The translations under genes and the position numbers were made by a program. The notes beneath the pieces were generated by a model. That model was not told where the DNA came from. It worked only from the letters and a program-made list of their open reading frames with translations, and did not search any database. From Copromyces sp. CBS 386.78 (lineage: Eukaryota; Ascomycota; Sordariomycetes; Sordariales; Sordariaceae), in contig MU839247.1 in the NCBI GenBank assembly GCA_030685235.1, positions 23,241 to 87,240 of the forward strand: DNA of 64,000 nucleotides, given 5' to 3'. Shown here piece after piece: positions 47,549-57,900 of the stretch (positions within the stretch are counted from its first letter, which is position 1; each line of letters starts with the position of its first letter).

Positions 47549-48664
47549 ATATTAGGTAGTAGGATATTATATAGAATTTTACTATATATTTCCTTATCGG
47601 TAGTCTTAATATTTACGGCCTATTTACACTATTTTAGTAGCGCTTATATATTAAATTCGAAGTTAATTAGCTCTTTAATTATTTTAATATTACGCCGCCA
47701 TCCTTAAATTAAACGGCGTATTATTTTATTAAAGGCCGACTAGCTTCTATCTTTATTTAGAAAAGTAAGTAGATTATTCTTAATTTTCTAATAATTAAGC
47801 GACTATATATTTTTAATATTTATATATTATAAATTCCTATTATTATAAAGAACGAAAGTTAAATCGCTAACGTCTATCGTTTTTATAATAAACTTTTCTT
47901 TAATATCCTTAAACTTAATAAGGATAATTTCGGCGAATAATTTATTCTAATCTATAGTAATTAGAAAACAATATCCTTCATTTACTATATTATTTTCAAC
48001 TAATTTAAAGCTAATTATATTTATAACCGCAAATAGTAGATCCTTACCGTCCCTATATTCTTTTATATTTTTATAAATTATATTAATATAATTTTTCGTA
48101 TTTTTTAGCCCCTATTAATATAAGATATCGAAAGCTTCGGGAAGGGTACCCGAATAAAGAAAAATAAAATTAAATTCTACGACGGTTAGTATTTATTAGA
48201 AGATTCGTTTGCCTTTAAAATCCTAGCCTTCCTTATTACTAAATTCGTCGAATATAAGCATTTATTTAAATTTAATTTTACAAAATATTCTATACGCTAG
48301 GTAATAATCAACGTCGGGGAGGATTATATTAATTAATAATTATAGTTTATTTACAATAAAATCTTTTTTCTAATTATATAATCTAAATATTAAATAGCTT
48401 CGGGGAAGATAGATACGAATTACCGTAATATATATCGTTACTTATAGGTTATTCGTATTTTTATAGTATTCGATAAAGCCGTTTCCGTAGGGGATTATAA
48501 TATATTACGTGAAATTATTAACCTACTTCCTATCCTCTTTTATAGTAGGAAGTCTAGTAATTACGGGCTTGAGATACTATATTTAATATAGTTACTTCGC
48601 CCCGAAGTTACAAATTAAGCGTTCGCTAATATTATTTTATAGTCTAATATAGTATAATATTCTA
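47549..48664 (+). pseudogene. DUF6589-like gene, segment 2
   Basis: Plus-strand frame, broken only at RIP-type stops, with NKDNFGEQFILIYSNQKTIS (about 47920-47970), LTVPIFFYIFINYINIIFR (about 48045-48100), YLLEDSFAFKILAFLITKF and IRIFIVFDKAVSVGDYNIL then SSNYGLEILYLI (about 48440-48590). The 'F..AV..GD' helix followed by 'NYGLEILYL' is the part I associate most strongly with DUF6589 proteins. It ends at the 8-bp duplication of the inserted element at 48665. No intact domain remains. Confidence 0.5.
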
Positions 48665-49079
48665 GAGAAACGCTATCTGCACCGCTGCTAAACGCTATCG
48701 GCACCGCCGTCCAAAAATAAAATCTAAAGTTACTCTACCAAAATAAGGGTCTATAGCCTCAAAGTAGGCTTGGAATTTTTGTAATTTTCTACTCTATTTA
48801 ATAGTATCCAAGTTCGCTTTTAAATAATACCGCAGCCTTTAAACCTACTAATAGTTTAAGAAAAAGAAAACTTTACATTGGAATTTCTTATATCTTCTAA
48901 AATCGTAGATAAGAGAGGCGTTAGAAGGGTTAGTAAATGTATTCTAATAGAGAGAACCTTACCGAACTCAAAAATACTATTTTTATATTTGGAGCTTACC
49001 ATTTACCCAAGTTATACCTTATTAAAATTTTGGACAGCGGTGCAGATAGCGTTTGGCGGCGGTGCAGATAGCGTTTCTC
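48665..49079. mobile_element. Non-autonomous inverted-repeat element 4 (415 bp)
   Basis: Inverted termini of about 50 bp start GAGAAACGCTATCTGCACCG, each with two tandem copies of AAACGCTATCTGCACCGC (a few mismatches). Perfect 8-bp duplication ATATTCTA (48657-48664; 49080-49087). Same subfamily as 49867-50259, in opposite orientation. No coding capacity. Confidence 0.92.
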
Positions 49080-49866
49080 ATATTCTATAGCCGGTAATAA
49101 ATAGAAGGCAATTAATATAATATTCGAATATATTAATATATCCTTTATTTAAAATATTAAATAGAATAAGAATTCTACCTACGATACCCGGACTATATTT
49201 GTCCGGCTTTCTACTATTAACCTTTATACTATAGTTATTTATAAGGCGGTAGAGAATAATATACAAATTTACTAGGCCGGTAGATATATAAACCTATTTA
49301 CCGATAGAGATATTATAAATTATATTGATATAGTATATTGGAATAGGTAGGCGCGTCGAAGATATACTACTTTCCGACTACCCGATAATTCGGGATTTAA
49401 TACTCCTAATATCCTATAACTCGGCCTTATTATACTACTAGAATTAAAGTTCGATACTTTTAACGTAAAGAAGGTCCGGCCTTTACAAGTAAACGAATAA
49501 ATAATAATCCTAAACCCCGAGTAGTTTACTAGGTAAATAGAGATAGGTACAGGAGAAATAACTATTAATAATAATAAGGGCGAACGGATATATTTTAGCG
49601 AAGGCATTAACTCCGATAATAAATTTTTAGATATTATTTAAATATTTATACGAATTAGACCTAAAATAGTTTAGGGTACAATTAATATAGGTTAATTTCG
49701 CGTATATTTCGTGTTCTATAGTACCCTTTTTACGACTATATAATATAATAAGATTTATATAAGCTATTAGAATATTCGAATATAGGTTATCGGATAATAG
49801 GTATTGGGTAGAATATTAGAGCCTTATATTTACAGGCCCTACCCCGACCCCTCGGCTATTCCTAAT
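49080..49866 (+). pseudogene. DUF6589-like gene, segment 3 (C-terminal part)
   Basis: The frame resumes after element 4 with INIIFEYINISFIQN-like sequence, NSTYDTRTIFVRLSTINLYT and AGRYINLFTDRDIINYIDIVY, fitting the 'DLL.EH.N..IK' to C-terminal region of DUF6589 proteins, then a less conserved tail (GTGEITINNNKGERIYF; VLGRILEPYIY). Stops sit where Gln/Trp are expected. Another element interrupts it at 49867. Confidence 0.45.
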
Positions 49867-50259
49867 AAGAAACGCTATCTGCACCGCCGTCCAAAAGTTT
49901 AATAAGGTATAACTTAGGCAAATAGTAAGCTCCAAATATAAAAGTGGTATTTTTGAGTTCGGTAAGGTTCTTTCTATTATAATATATTTATTAACGCTTC
50001 CACCGCCTCTCCTATTTACTATTTTAGAAGATATAAGAAATTCCCAAATAAGGTTTTCTTTTTCTTAAACTATTAGTAGGTTTAAAGGCTGCGGTAATAT
50101 TTAAGAGCTAACTTGGACACTGTAAAATAGAGTAGAAAATTGCCAAAATTCCAAGCCTATTTTGAGGCTATAGACCCTTATTTTGGTAGAGTAACTTTAG
50201 ATTTTATTTTTGGACGGCAGTGCAGATAGCGTTTGGCAGCGGTGCAGATAACGTTTCTC
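49867..50259. mobile_element. Non-autonomous inverted-repeat element 5 (393 bp)
   Basis: Inverted copy of the 48665 element: internal sequence matches in reverse. Perfect 8-bp duplication TTCCTAAT (49859-49866; 50260-50267). Its left terminus has only one of the two tandem motif copies (a ~21-bp deletion), while the right has both. The first base is A instead of G. Confidence 0.9.
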
Positions 50260-50379
50260 TTCCTAATTCCCGCCCCTTTAAATGCTATATAATTAATTAA
50301 TATAAATACGGTTAAAATATTACGTTTTTACTTCGCCTAGAATTTAATAATATTAAATGCTTATATTACCTTTATTAAC

Positions 50380-51015
50380 CTTCGCTTTAGAGGGAATAAA
50401 GGTTAATAAATAGGCTTTACTCTAATAAGAATAAAATTACTAAATAGGCTTCGCTTTAATAGGAATAAAATTTCGTTAAACCCCTGTACGAAGCTTATTT
50501 ACTACTTTTATTCCTATTAAAGCGAAAATTATTTACTAATTAAATTTTATTCTTATTAAAGCGAAGCCTATTTTAACCTTCATTCCTTCTATAACGAAGC
50601 CCGTTAGCGAATTAATTAATATAATTATTTCGTCCTTTATTAATTTAATAATTTAATAGAATAAAGTGTATTAAAATAAAAGGAAATTACAATATTCAAT
50701 TTTCTATTTAAATATAAGAGCCCCCTATCTTTCTCGCGGATTAAATTATAAATACTAAAAGATTAGATAAGAGCCCTCCGCTATTTTATCTTATTCTATA
50801 ATAGATTAAATTATAAATACTAAAAGGTTTATTCTTATTAAACCGTTTACCTACTTATTTATTCTTAATCTAATTAAATCTATATAAATTACAAGATTTC
50901 CTAGCTTCCTATCTCCTACTATCTTCCTCTTTAATAATATAAATCCTATTCCTATTAAAGCGAAACCGACCGCAATTTTTAATATAAAATATTAATTACT
51001 ATATCCTACTCCTAT
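50380..51015. repeat. Cluster of a ~24-bp motif TTCGCTTTAATAGGAATAAAAT in both orientations
   Basis: At least seven copies: direct near 50383, 50415 and 50449; inverted near 50506, 50543, 50950 and 51006. The copies at 50449 and 50543 form a 28-bp inverted repeat with about 65 bases between. The last two belong to a ~57-bp tandem repeat. Related copies recur near 58190, 59464 and 60210. Confidence 0.7.
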
Positions 51016-51069
51016 TAAAGCGAAACCGACCCCGATTTTAATACAAAATATTACTTACTATATATACCC

Positions 51070-51900
51070 TTATCGACGTTAAAATAAATTCAAATACCGA
51101 AGAACTAATTAAATCTCTACTTCACGCTTGTAATAATACTAAATTTTAGACTTAAATATATAATATTATTACAATCCTTACTAAATTATAGGATATCGAT
51201 TCGGACTTCTACTATTTTAATACTATTAAAACCCGCTTATCTAAATACGGAAGCCTTAGAAACTTTACTATTAGAAATTTAGAAGAGGGAGAGGTAATTT
51301 TAATAGAGAATCCTCTCTTTAGGACAGGTCGTTATATTTTTTACGCTGAATTCTTTAAATTCTCTAGAAAAGATTAAATAGCCTTTCTAATATTATATAT
51401 TCCCCCAGGTAATTATAAGAGTTACGACGGAAGCGACTACAATTATATTAAAGCAATTATAGCTGTAAACTTATTTACTATTCCCCCTTATAATAATAAT
51501 ATAATTAACGTATATATCGTCGTATTAAAATTTAATTACGTGTATTAACCAATAGCCAACGTTTCCTACAAATTTAATAATTAAATTCCGAATATAATTA
51601 TTATAATTATTATTAAAATTATTAAAGTTAATTCGGAATTATTTATTATTTATAACGGATTTCCTATATCGTTCTATAAACGGTACAAATTCTAATACTA
51701 TTATAGTAAATACGAGGGCGTAACGGATTAAAATTTAATAATCGAAAAGGAATATAAAATAAATATTTGGAATTAAGTAGCGAGAATTTAGGAAAGATTT
51801 ATATTATATTTAAAATAGGGAAATAGAATTAAGGGTATTCTATAAATTAATTTTAAAAATTCGAATTTACAGTAAGTACGAGGGCGTAACGGATATTAAC
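51070..51900 (+). pseudogene. RIP-degraded SET-domain protein gene
   Basis: Plus-strand frame, with stops only at Gln/Trp-type positions, contains EEGEVILIENPLF (about 51283-51320; the start of a SET fold), KFNYVYQPIANVSY (51529-51570; matches Asn-His-x-Cys-x-Pro-x-Ala-Asn once His and Cys are read for RIP-derived Tyr) and ELFIIYNGFPISF followed by a Tyr-rich post-SET remnant and SKYEG (51640-51720; Cys read as Tyr). SET proteins methylate lysines with S-adenosylmethionine. Its neighbours are mobile elements and no second gene copy is in the window; to be RIP'd it must have been duplicated or carried in a repeat. Confidence 0.6.
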
Positions 51901-51950
51901 TAATATTTAAGAGCGACTCTACTCGCACCGTAGGCAAACTCTATTCGTAC
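51700..51950 (+). repeat. Local duplication of ~80 bp in the SET gene 3' part, second copy split by element 6
   Basis: AAATACGAGGGCGTAACGGAT (51706 on) recurs as AAGTACGAGGGCGTAACGGAT (51874 on), 168 bases later. The second copy continues beyond the inserted element at 52329 (AATAATTAAAAACGAATACA), so the duplication predates the insertion. Confidence 0.7.
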
Positions 51951-52328
51951 CGTAGATAAGATTTAAACATCTACGTTTATCTCAATAAAAATAAAGTATA
52001 TAAAGGTAAAAGTAGAACTAAAATACTTCTTGAATTTTCATAGATTTTTCAATCCATTCTACGCCTCTTGCCACTTTTAGATCGGCAAGGTTTTTCTTAT
52101 ATTTAACTTTAGCAGCCCTAGATTTTAATAGTTCTAAGTACTCTCGAATTTAGGGCTTCATATACGGTGTAGACAAGTGATGTGGGGCTTGGAAAATAAA
52201 GAAAAAAATAAGAAAAAATCTAGGCTAATATGCGTACTGAGAGCTCTTTCACGTATAGAGAAACTTTAGATTTTCTTTTTTATCTACGGTGCGAATAGAG
52301 TTTGCCTACGGTGCGAGTAGAGTCGCTC
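51911..52328. mobile_element. Non-autonomous inverted-repeat element 6 (418 bp)
   Basis: Inverted repeats of 48 bp with one mismatch start GAGCGACTCTACTCGCACCG and contain a second motif copy AAACTCTATTCGTACCG. Perfect 8-bp duplication ATATTTAA (51903-51910; 52329-52336). Interior unmutated (TG/CA present), without an open frame and unlike the interiors of the other elements. Confidence 0.92.
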
Positions 52329-54250
52329 ATATTTAATAATTAAAAACGAATACAAAATAAACGTTTAGAACAAATTATAATTCGGAGGTCGGAGATAAGA
52401 ATACTAGCGGACGGGGTCGTTAATTATATTTAATTTTATTTTATTACTATAGTAAAAACATTATTTAAATTACGAAAGAAATATAAGACTATTATAATAA
52501 TTACAATTGCAATTATACTATTTTCGCCTATTTAAACTATTAATATATTTTACAACTATAAACGCAACGTCGTTATTATTACTATTATATCCTAAAGTAC
52601 TAAATTAATTTATATAAATAAATATTTCAATTATTTAACCTCTTCTTTAATACGTCTAAAAACTTTTATAATATTATCCTATAACGTTATAATCGCCTTA
52701 TAAATATTATTATATTCGGTTACCAATTATTTAACCCTATCTACCTTATCCTTTTCTATATTAACCTTAATACCCTCTATACCCAATTATACCGCTTTAT
52801 ACGAATTAAAAATTTAAAAACCGATAACTATTAACCTATATTATATATTTTAAAAGCTAATATCTATTAATTTCGGGGCAGAGGCCTTTAAAGTAGGGGG
52901 GGGGGAGGATACTCTACAAAATACTACTATAAAAACAACGGCTATTAATTTCTTTTTCAAACTATATAAATAAATATTAATTTACAAACTCTTTCAATAA
53001 TCGTTATACTTAATTAAAGTAGCTACGTCGCTAAGAAAAAACTCCGCGTCTCTATTAATGTACTATTAAATTTACCTATATTTTTAATCGCAATTAAGTA
53101 ATTACATTTTTCGTATACCGGAAATATTGCCCTTTACCTATTCGAAAGGGTATACAATAATTAATTCGCCTTATTACGAAAATTATATAGGGCTTAGAAG
53201 AAAGTAATTACCGGACAATCCTATCGGGTACACTATAATAAAATATTTAAAGCTAATAAATTATTATACTATATTAATTACTTTATAAAATTAATTTCCA
53301 ATTATATAGCCCGAACTAACAATATTAGCCGTATATAGAAGTCTCTAACTCGGGTATAGCGATCGGGAATAATTATCATTCTATAAATAATAACGTACTT
53401 AAATTAATATTGTTTTAAGAGAATTAGGATCTTTAGTATTACCTTATCGACTAATATATTAGGATTATATATAAATAAATTAAAAACGCGCGAACCGAAA
53501 TATAATTGCAGATTATAAGTATTAGTAAAATTATTAACGGCCAAAACGGCCGACTAGTAGGCCGGGTATATCAATTATATAATAACGAATTTAAAAGGGC
53601 TTTCAACCTCCTCCCAAATATTATTTACTTAGATTGGACGAACAAATTTAACGAATTTATATATTCGACTAATTTAAAAAACGACTCCACGAATTACTAC
53701 TTTTTTATTAAAATTAAACCGCAATATAAAAAGTACGTCCTTTCGCGATAATTTAAAGACTTCGTTTAATTATTACGTCAAAATAGGTTAGCATAAGTAT
53801 ATAAATAAGTAGGATAATATATACCCTAAAATATATATATTTATTTAGCCCTTTATAAGCGCGCTTTATCTTTATTTCGTTAATTAATAACCCTAATTCA
53901 AAATTCCCTACCTTACCTTTTATACTAATATTTTTAAATAGTAGCGGCTATATAAATATATTATAATTTAGAAGGCCTACTACCCTTTACTTCCCTTATA
54001 TATTTAGCTTTTTAAATAGTAGCGGCTCTATAAATTCGTTATCCAATATTAATATAGTCGGAGCCTATCCGGGCTTTATATATTAATAAAATATAATATC
54101 GGGAAAATAAAAAAATATTTTACTTCGGGTAACTTTCTTTTCCTACTTATACCCCGGGTAGAAGGATTAGTAGTAAATAATATTATAATAGGAAATCGTC
54201 TTCGAATTCCGATACCTAGCTTCGTATAACTTATTTTTAATAATTTTATT
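52329..54250 (+). repeat. RIP'd sequence with an unidentified protein-like frame
   Basis: Plus strand from about 53000 to 54240 shows a protein-like frame with mostly RIP-type stops, including an uninterrupted part at 53506-53751 (81 residues: NGQNGRLVGRVYQLYNNEF, LPNIIYLDWTNKFNEFIY). I do not recognise the family. It could be a continuation of the cargo beside the SET gene. An odd run of about ten G lies at 52895-52905, unusual in this AT-rich setting. Confidence 0.4.
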
Positions 54251-54967
54251 TATAAAACGAACTAAAATTAATAATTAAATTAATAATTAAAGCCCGGCCG
54301 AAATATATCCTAAATATTATTATTTACATTTATTTAACTATAAAAGGTAGTAAATTATAAAAATAGCTATCGTAGAACGTATTTAAATATATTATAAAAA
54401 TAAAGTAGTATTAAAAGTAATTGCGGCAAGAGGGCTAAATAATAGAAGAATATAGGAGTATAGTATTTTCGCACAATTTATCGTTAGCAATCCTATCTAC
54501 GAAACGAATTAAGGTTAATAATTAAATTAATAATTAAAGCCCGGCCGAAATATACCCTAAATACTATTATTTACGTCTATCCAACCGTAAAAGGTAGTAA
54601 ACTATAAAAATAGCTATTGTAGAGTATATTTAGATATATTATAAAAATAGAATAGTATTAAAAGTAATTGCAGTAAGAGGGCTAAATAATAGAAGAATAT
54701 AGGGGTATAGTATTTTCGCACAATTTATCTTTAGTAATCCTATCTACGAAACGAACTAAAGTTAATAACTAAATTAATAATTAAGGCCCGGCCGAAATAC
54801 ACTCTAAATACTATTATTTACGTCTATCTAACCGTAAAAGGTAATAAACTATAAAAATAATTATCGTAAAACGTATTTGGATATATTATAAAAATAGAGC
54901 AATATTAAAGGTAATTATAGTAAAAGGGCTAAATAATAGAAGAATATAAGAATATAGTATTTTTATA
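54250..54967 (+). repeat. Three tandem copies of a 247-bp unit
   Basis: The landmark GCCCGGCCGAAATA occurs near 54292, 54539 and 54786, exactly 247 bases apart. Units share ACGAACTAAAATTAATAATT starts and a GAGGGCTAAATAATAGAAGA block near the end. Copies differ mostly by transitions as expected for RIP after duplication. The last copy breaks off near 54967. The period is not a multiple of three, so it is not an in-frame protein repeat. Confidence 0.9.
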
Positions 54968-57900
54968 TTAAAGTAAGGTCCGGGATAACGGATAGTTAGA
55001 ATATACGAATTCTTAAAGGGGGATCTAAAGTTGAAAAGGATAGAATAAGTTCTATTAACTGTATAAGGGGGGTTGGGCATTTATTTAGAGAAAGGGGCTT
55101 TAAAAATGTTAAAAATCTTTACCGCGAAAATATTATAGTAGAGGGCTATTTATAATATTAGTAAATAAGCGACGTAATATATAATAAAATCTATTAAAGT
55201 ATTAAAATATTACGTATTAGCGGGGTATTATAATAAATATTTAGAGGCTTATTATTAAAGTATATAACTATATACTTTACTACGCCTAATTTTAATATTA
55301 ATCTAAATAGTTTATTCGCTAGCTATTCGAAAAGTAAATAACTAATATATAACGTAATTAGTAAAAATCCCGCCGGGTATTATAGTATTTAAACCCGTCT
55401 AGAATATTAAAATATTGCCGTTTAATAATCTATTACGTAAAATATTTATCCCCCTACTAACGTAATACTAGCTACGTCTATACTTAAATAAAAATCGGTA
55501 AAAATCCCATCGAAACGGACTTATATAATTAATACGTTAAAATTCGTATTTATTTACCGGGAAACAATATCTTAGCCCGAATCTGCTGCCCTCGGCTTTA
55601 AAAACCCTTTCTAGTAAATAATTATTAACTATTACTTTAATTTAATTTTATTAAATAGGGCGCTTTAATAATATTTATCTATTCAGTTAGTAATTAATAA
55701 TTATTAGCGGAAATTAATCCCTAATTAAGGCGGGGCTTACAATTAAGCGAATAAATAATATAATTACCGTAGCAGGTCTATTATAATATTATAAAGTAAA
55801 TAATAATTAACTTAATTCGAAAAATTATAAATCCGTTAAAAAATAGAAGGTAATTTGGATTTCGGCTTTAAAAATTATTATATTTATCGGATTTTAAATA
55901 ACTAATTTAATTTAAAAAAGAAATATAAAAGGGTCGAAAACAAAATTACAAAGGATAATTAAATTTAAACAAATTTAGAAGTAAAGAATTTATTAATTAA
56001 ATATTATAATTAAAGAACAATATTATAACCGCCGCTTATAATTTAAGGAACGGTATTATAACCGCCGCTTACGGTTAGGAATAACTAATTTAATTTAATA
56101 ATTACCTCCTAATTTATCTTCGCCAATTATTATTAAAAAAAAAAAAATTCTAATACCTACTAAATACTTTAATAATATTTCTAAAAATATAAAATTATAA
56201 TAAACCGTTTAGGGCTATATATCCGCTTTAATATCCGTCCTACTCTTTAAATAACTATATATAAAGCGTTTAACCTATTTAAATAATTATATATCCCTAT
56301 TATTATAAATATTACTACTTAGAAATTTATACGCGTTATATATTTCTACTTTAGCCCCAAATATATTTACGACTATATAACCCTCTTTATTAAAGGGGAT
56401 ACAATTACTATTATATTATTTATTAGTATAACCTTTAATATAATTATATTTCTTATTCTAATTAAAATAAAACTAATTAATAAATTCTTCTATTTTCTTT
56501 TTATTATATATCTATTGTTTAGTAGCGAATAGGGCGCGCTACCGTCCTATATATTATATTATAAAGCGAATTATACGATTATATTCTTTATTAGGTAGAA
56601 TAGGGTTTAAATTCCTAGGGCCGTAATATTAGAATAGGGAGGGCTTATCTACGTATTTAAAACGGCTAGGCGGAGTAGAGGCCTTTTATTTAACGTTAGT
56701 AGAGCTATATTAATTGGGAGTAACGTTTAAATTTTTGAAGTTATAATATTCGTGTAAATTAGAAATTAGGGGTTTAATTACGTAATTTTTATATCGGAGC
56801 AGGGTTAAAGCAAGGCGAATATTATTTTTATTATTACTTTTAATATAACCTGAATAAAATTTATCTTTATTATTACTTCTAATATAACCCGAATAACTTC
56901 GTTATAATTACAACGCTAACGTTTCTATACTTTAAATAGGGAGCCCGAATTAAAATTAAAACGCTTATACTTCTCCCTATAGCTACGGCTAGGGCTATTA
57001 GAACGGTAGTTAGGATTATTTAAATCGTTAACCGGGTTAACTAACGTTGCGCTTTTATATTAACCTATTTTTATTATCCGCTTTTCTCTCCGAATTTATA
57101 GGGTTATAACCGCGGCTCCGCTCTATTTATATTTTCTATAGAGCGTTTAAAACTTTTCCTCTATTTCGGCTTCGACTATAATTTCTTACTCTATTAATAT
57201 TACTAATAGTTTTTATTAGTGACTGTCAGCTAAGGATTACGCCTTTTTAATTTATAACCTTTCTTCTACCCTAAAATCCCTAATAGAATATTAAGCGAAC
57301 CGTTTAATAATTTTATTACAATCGTCGTCTATAGCGTTATTAATAATAGTATAAACGTTATTTAGGAATATAAAGTATTCTACTTCCGAATCAACGATAT
57401 TAACTTTAACTTAATCGGTTTATACCGGGCCGGTTAATAGCAGGTTATAATTGAATTATACTTAATTAATTTCGAAATTTTATAATATAATTTTTATAAT
57501 TATTTCAATTAAGAGAGAATAGAAATCGTTAATATAATATATGTAGTCTATATTATATAACTCTATATTCGTCGGCGGCTCGACTATTTACGAAAACCGG
57601 TTAAACCGGTATAAAAGACTATATTTAACGGCTTTATAATTAAAAAGGGTCCGAAATTCGTCGCTAACCTCGGACGGAATACCTAAATTATTTAATAATA
57701 AATTTACAACTAATTTATAAATTTATTATTTATATATTAACTTTCGTTCTAATTATAGTAAACTGGCCTTAAAAGGTTTATCTTAATTAAAATATAAATA
57801 TAAAATATATTTTACGTAATATACGCTCTTTTATCCAATTATTAACCGTACTATTTGCAATAGGAAGAAATTATTCGATAGGCTAAATTTAACCGATTCG

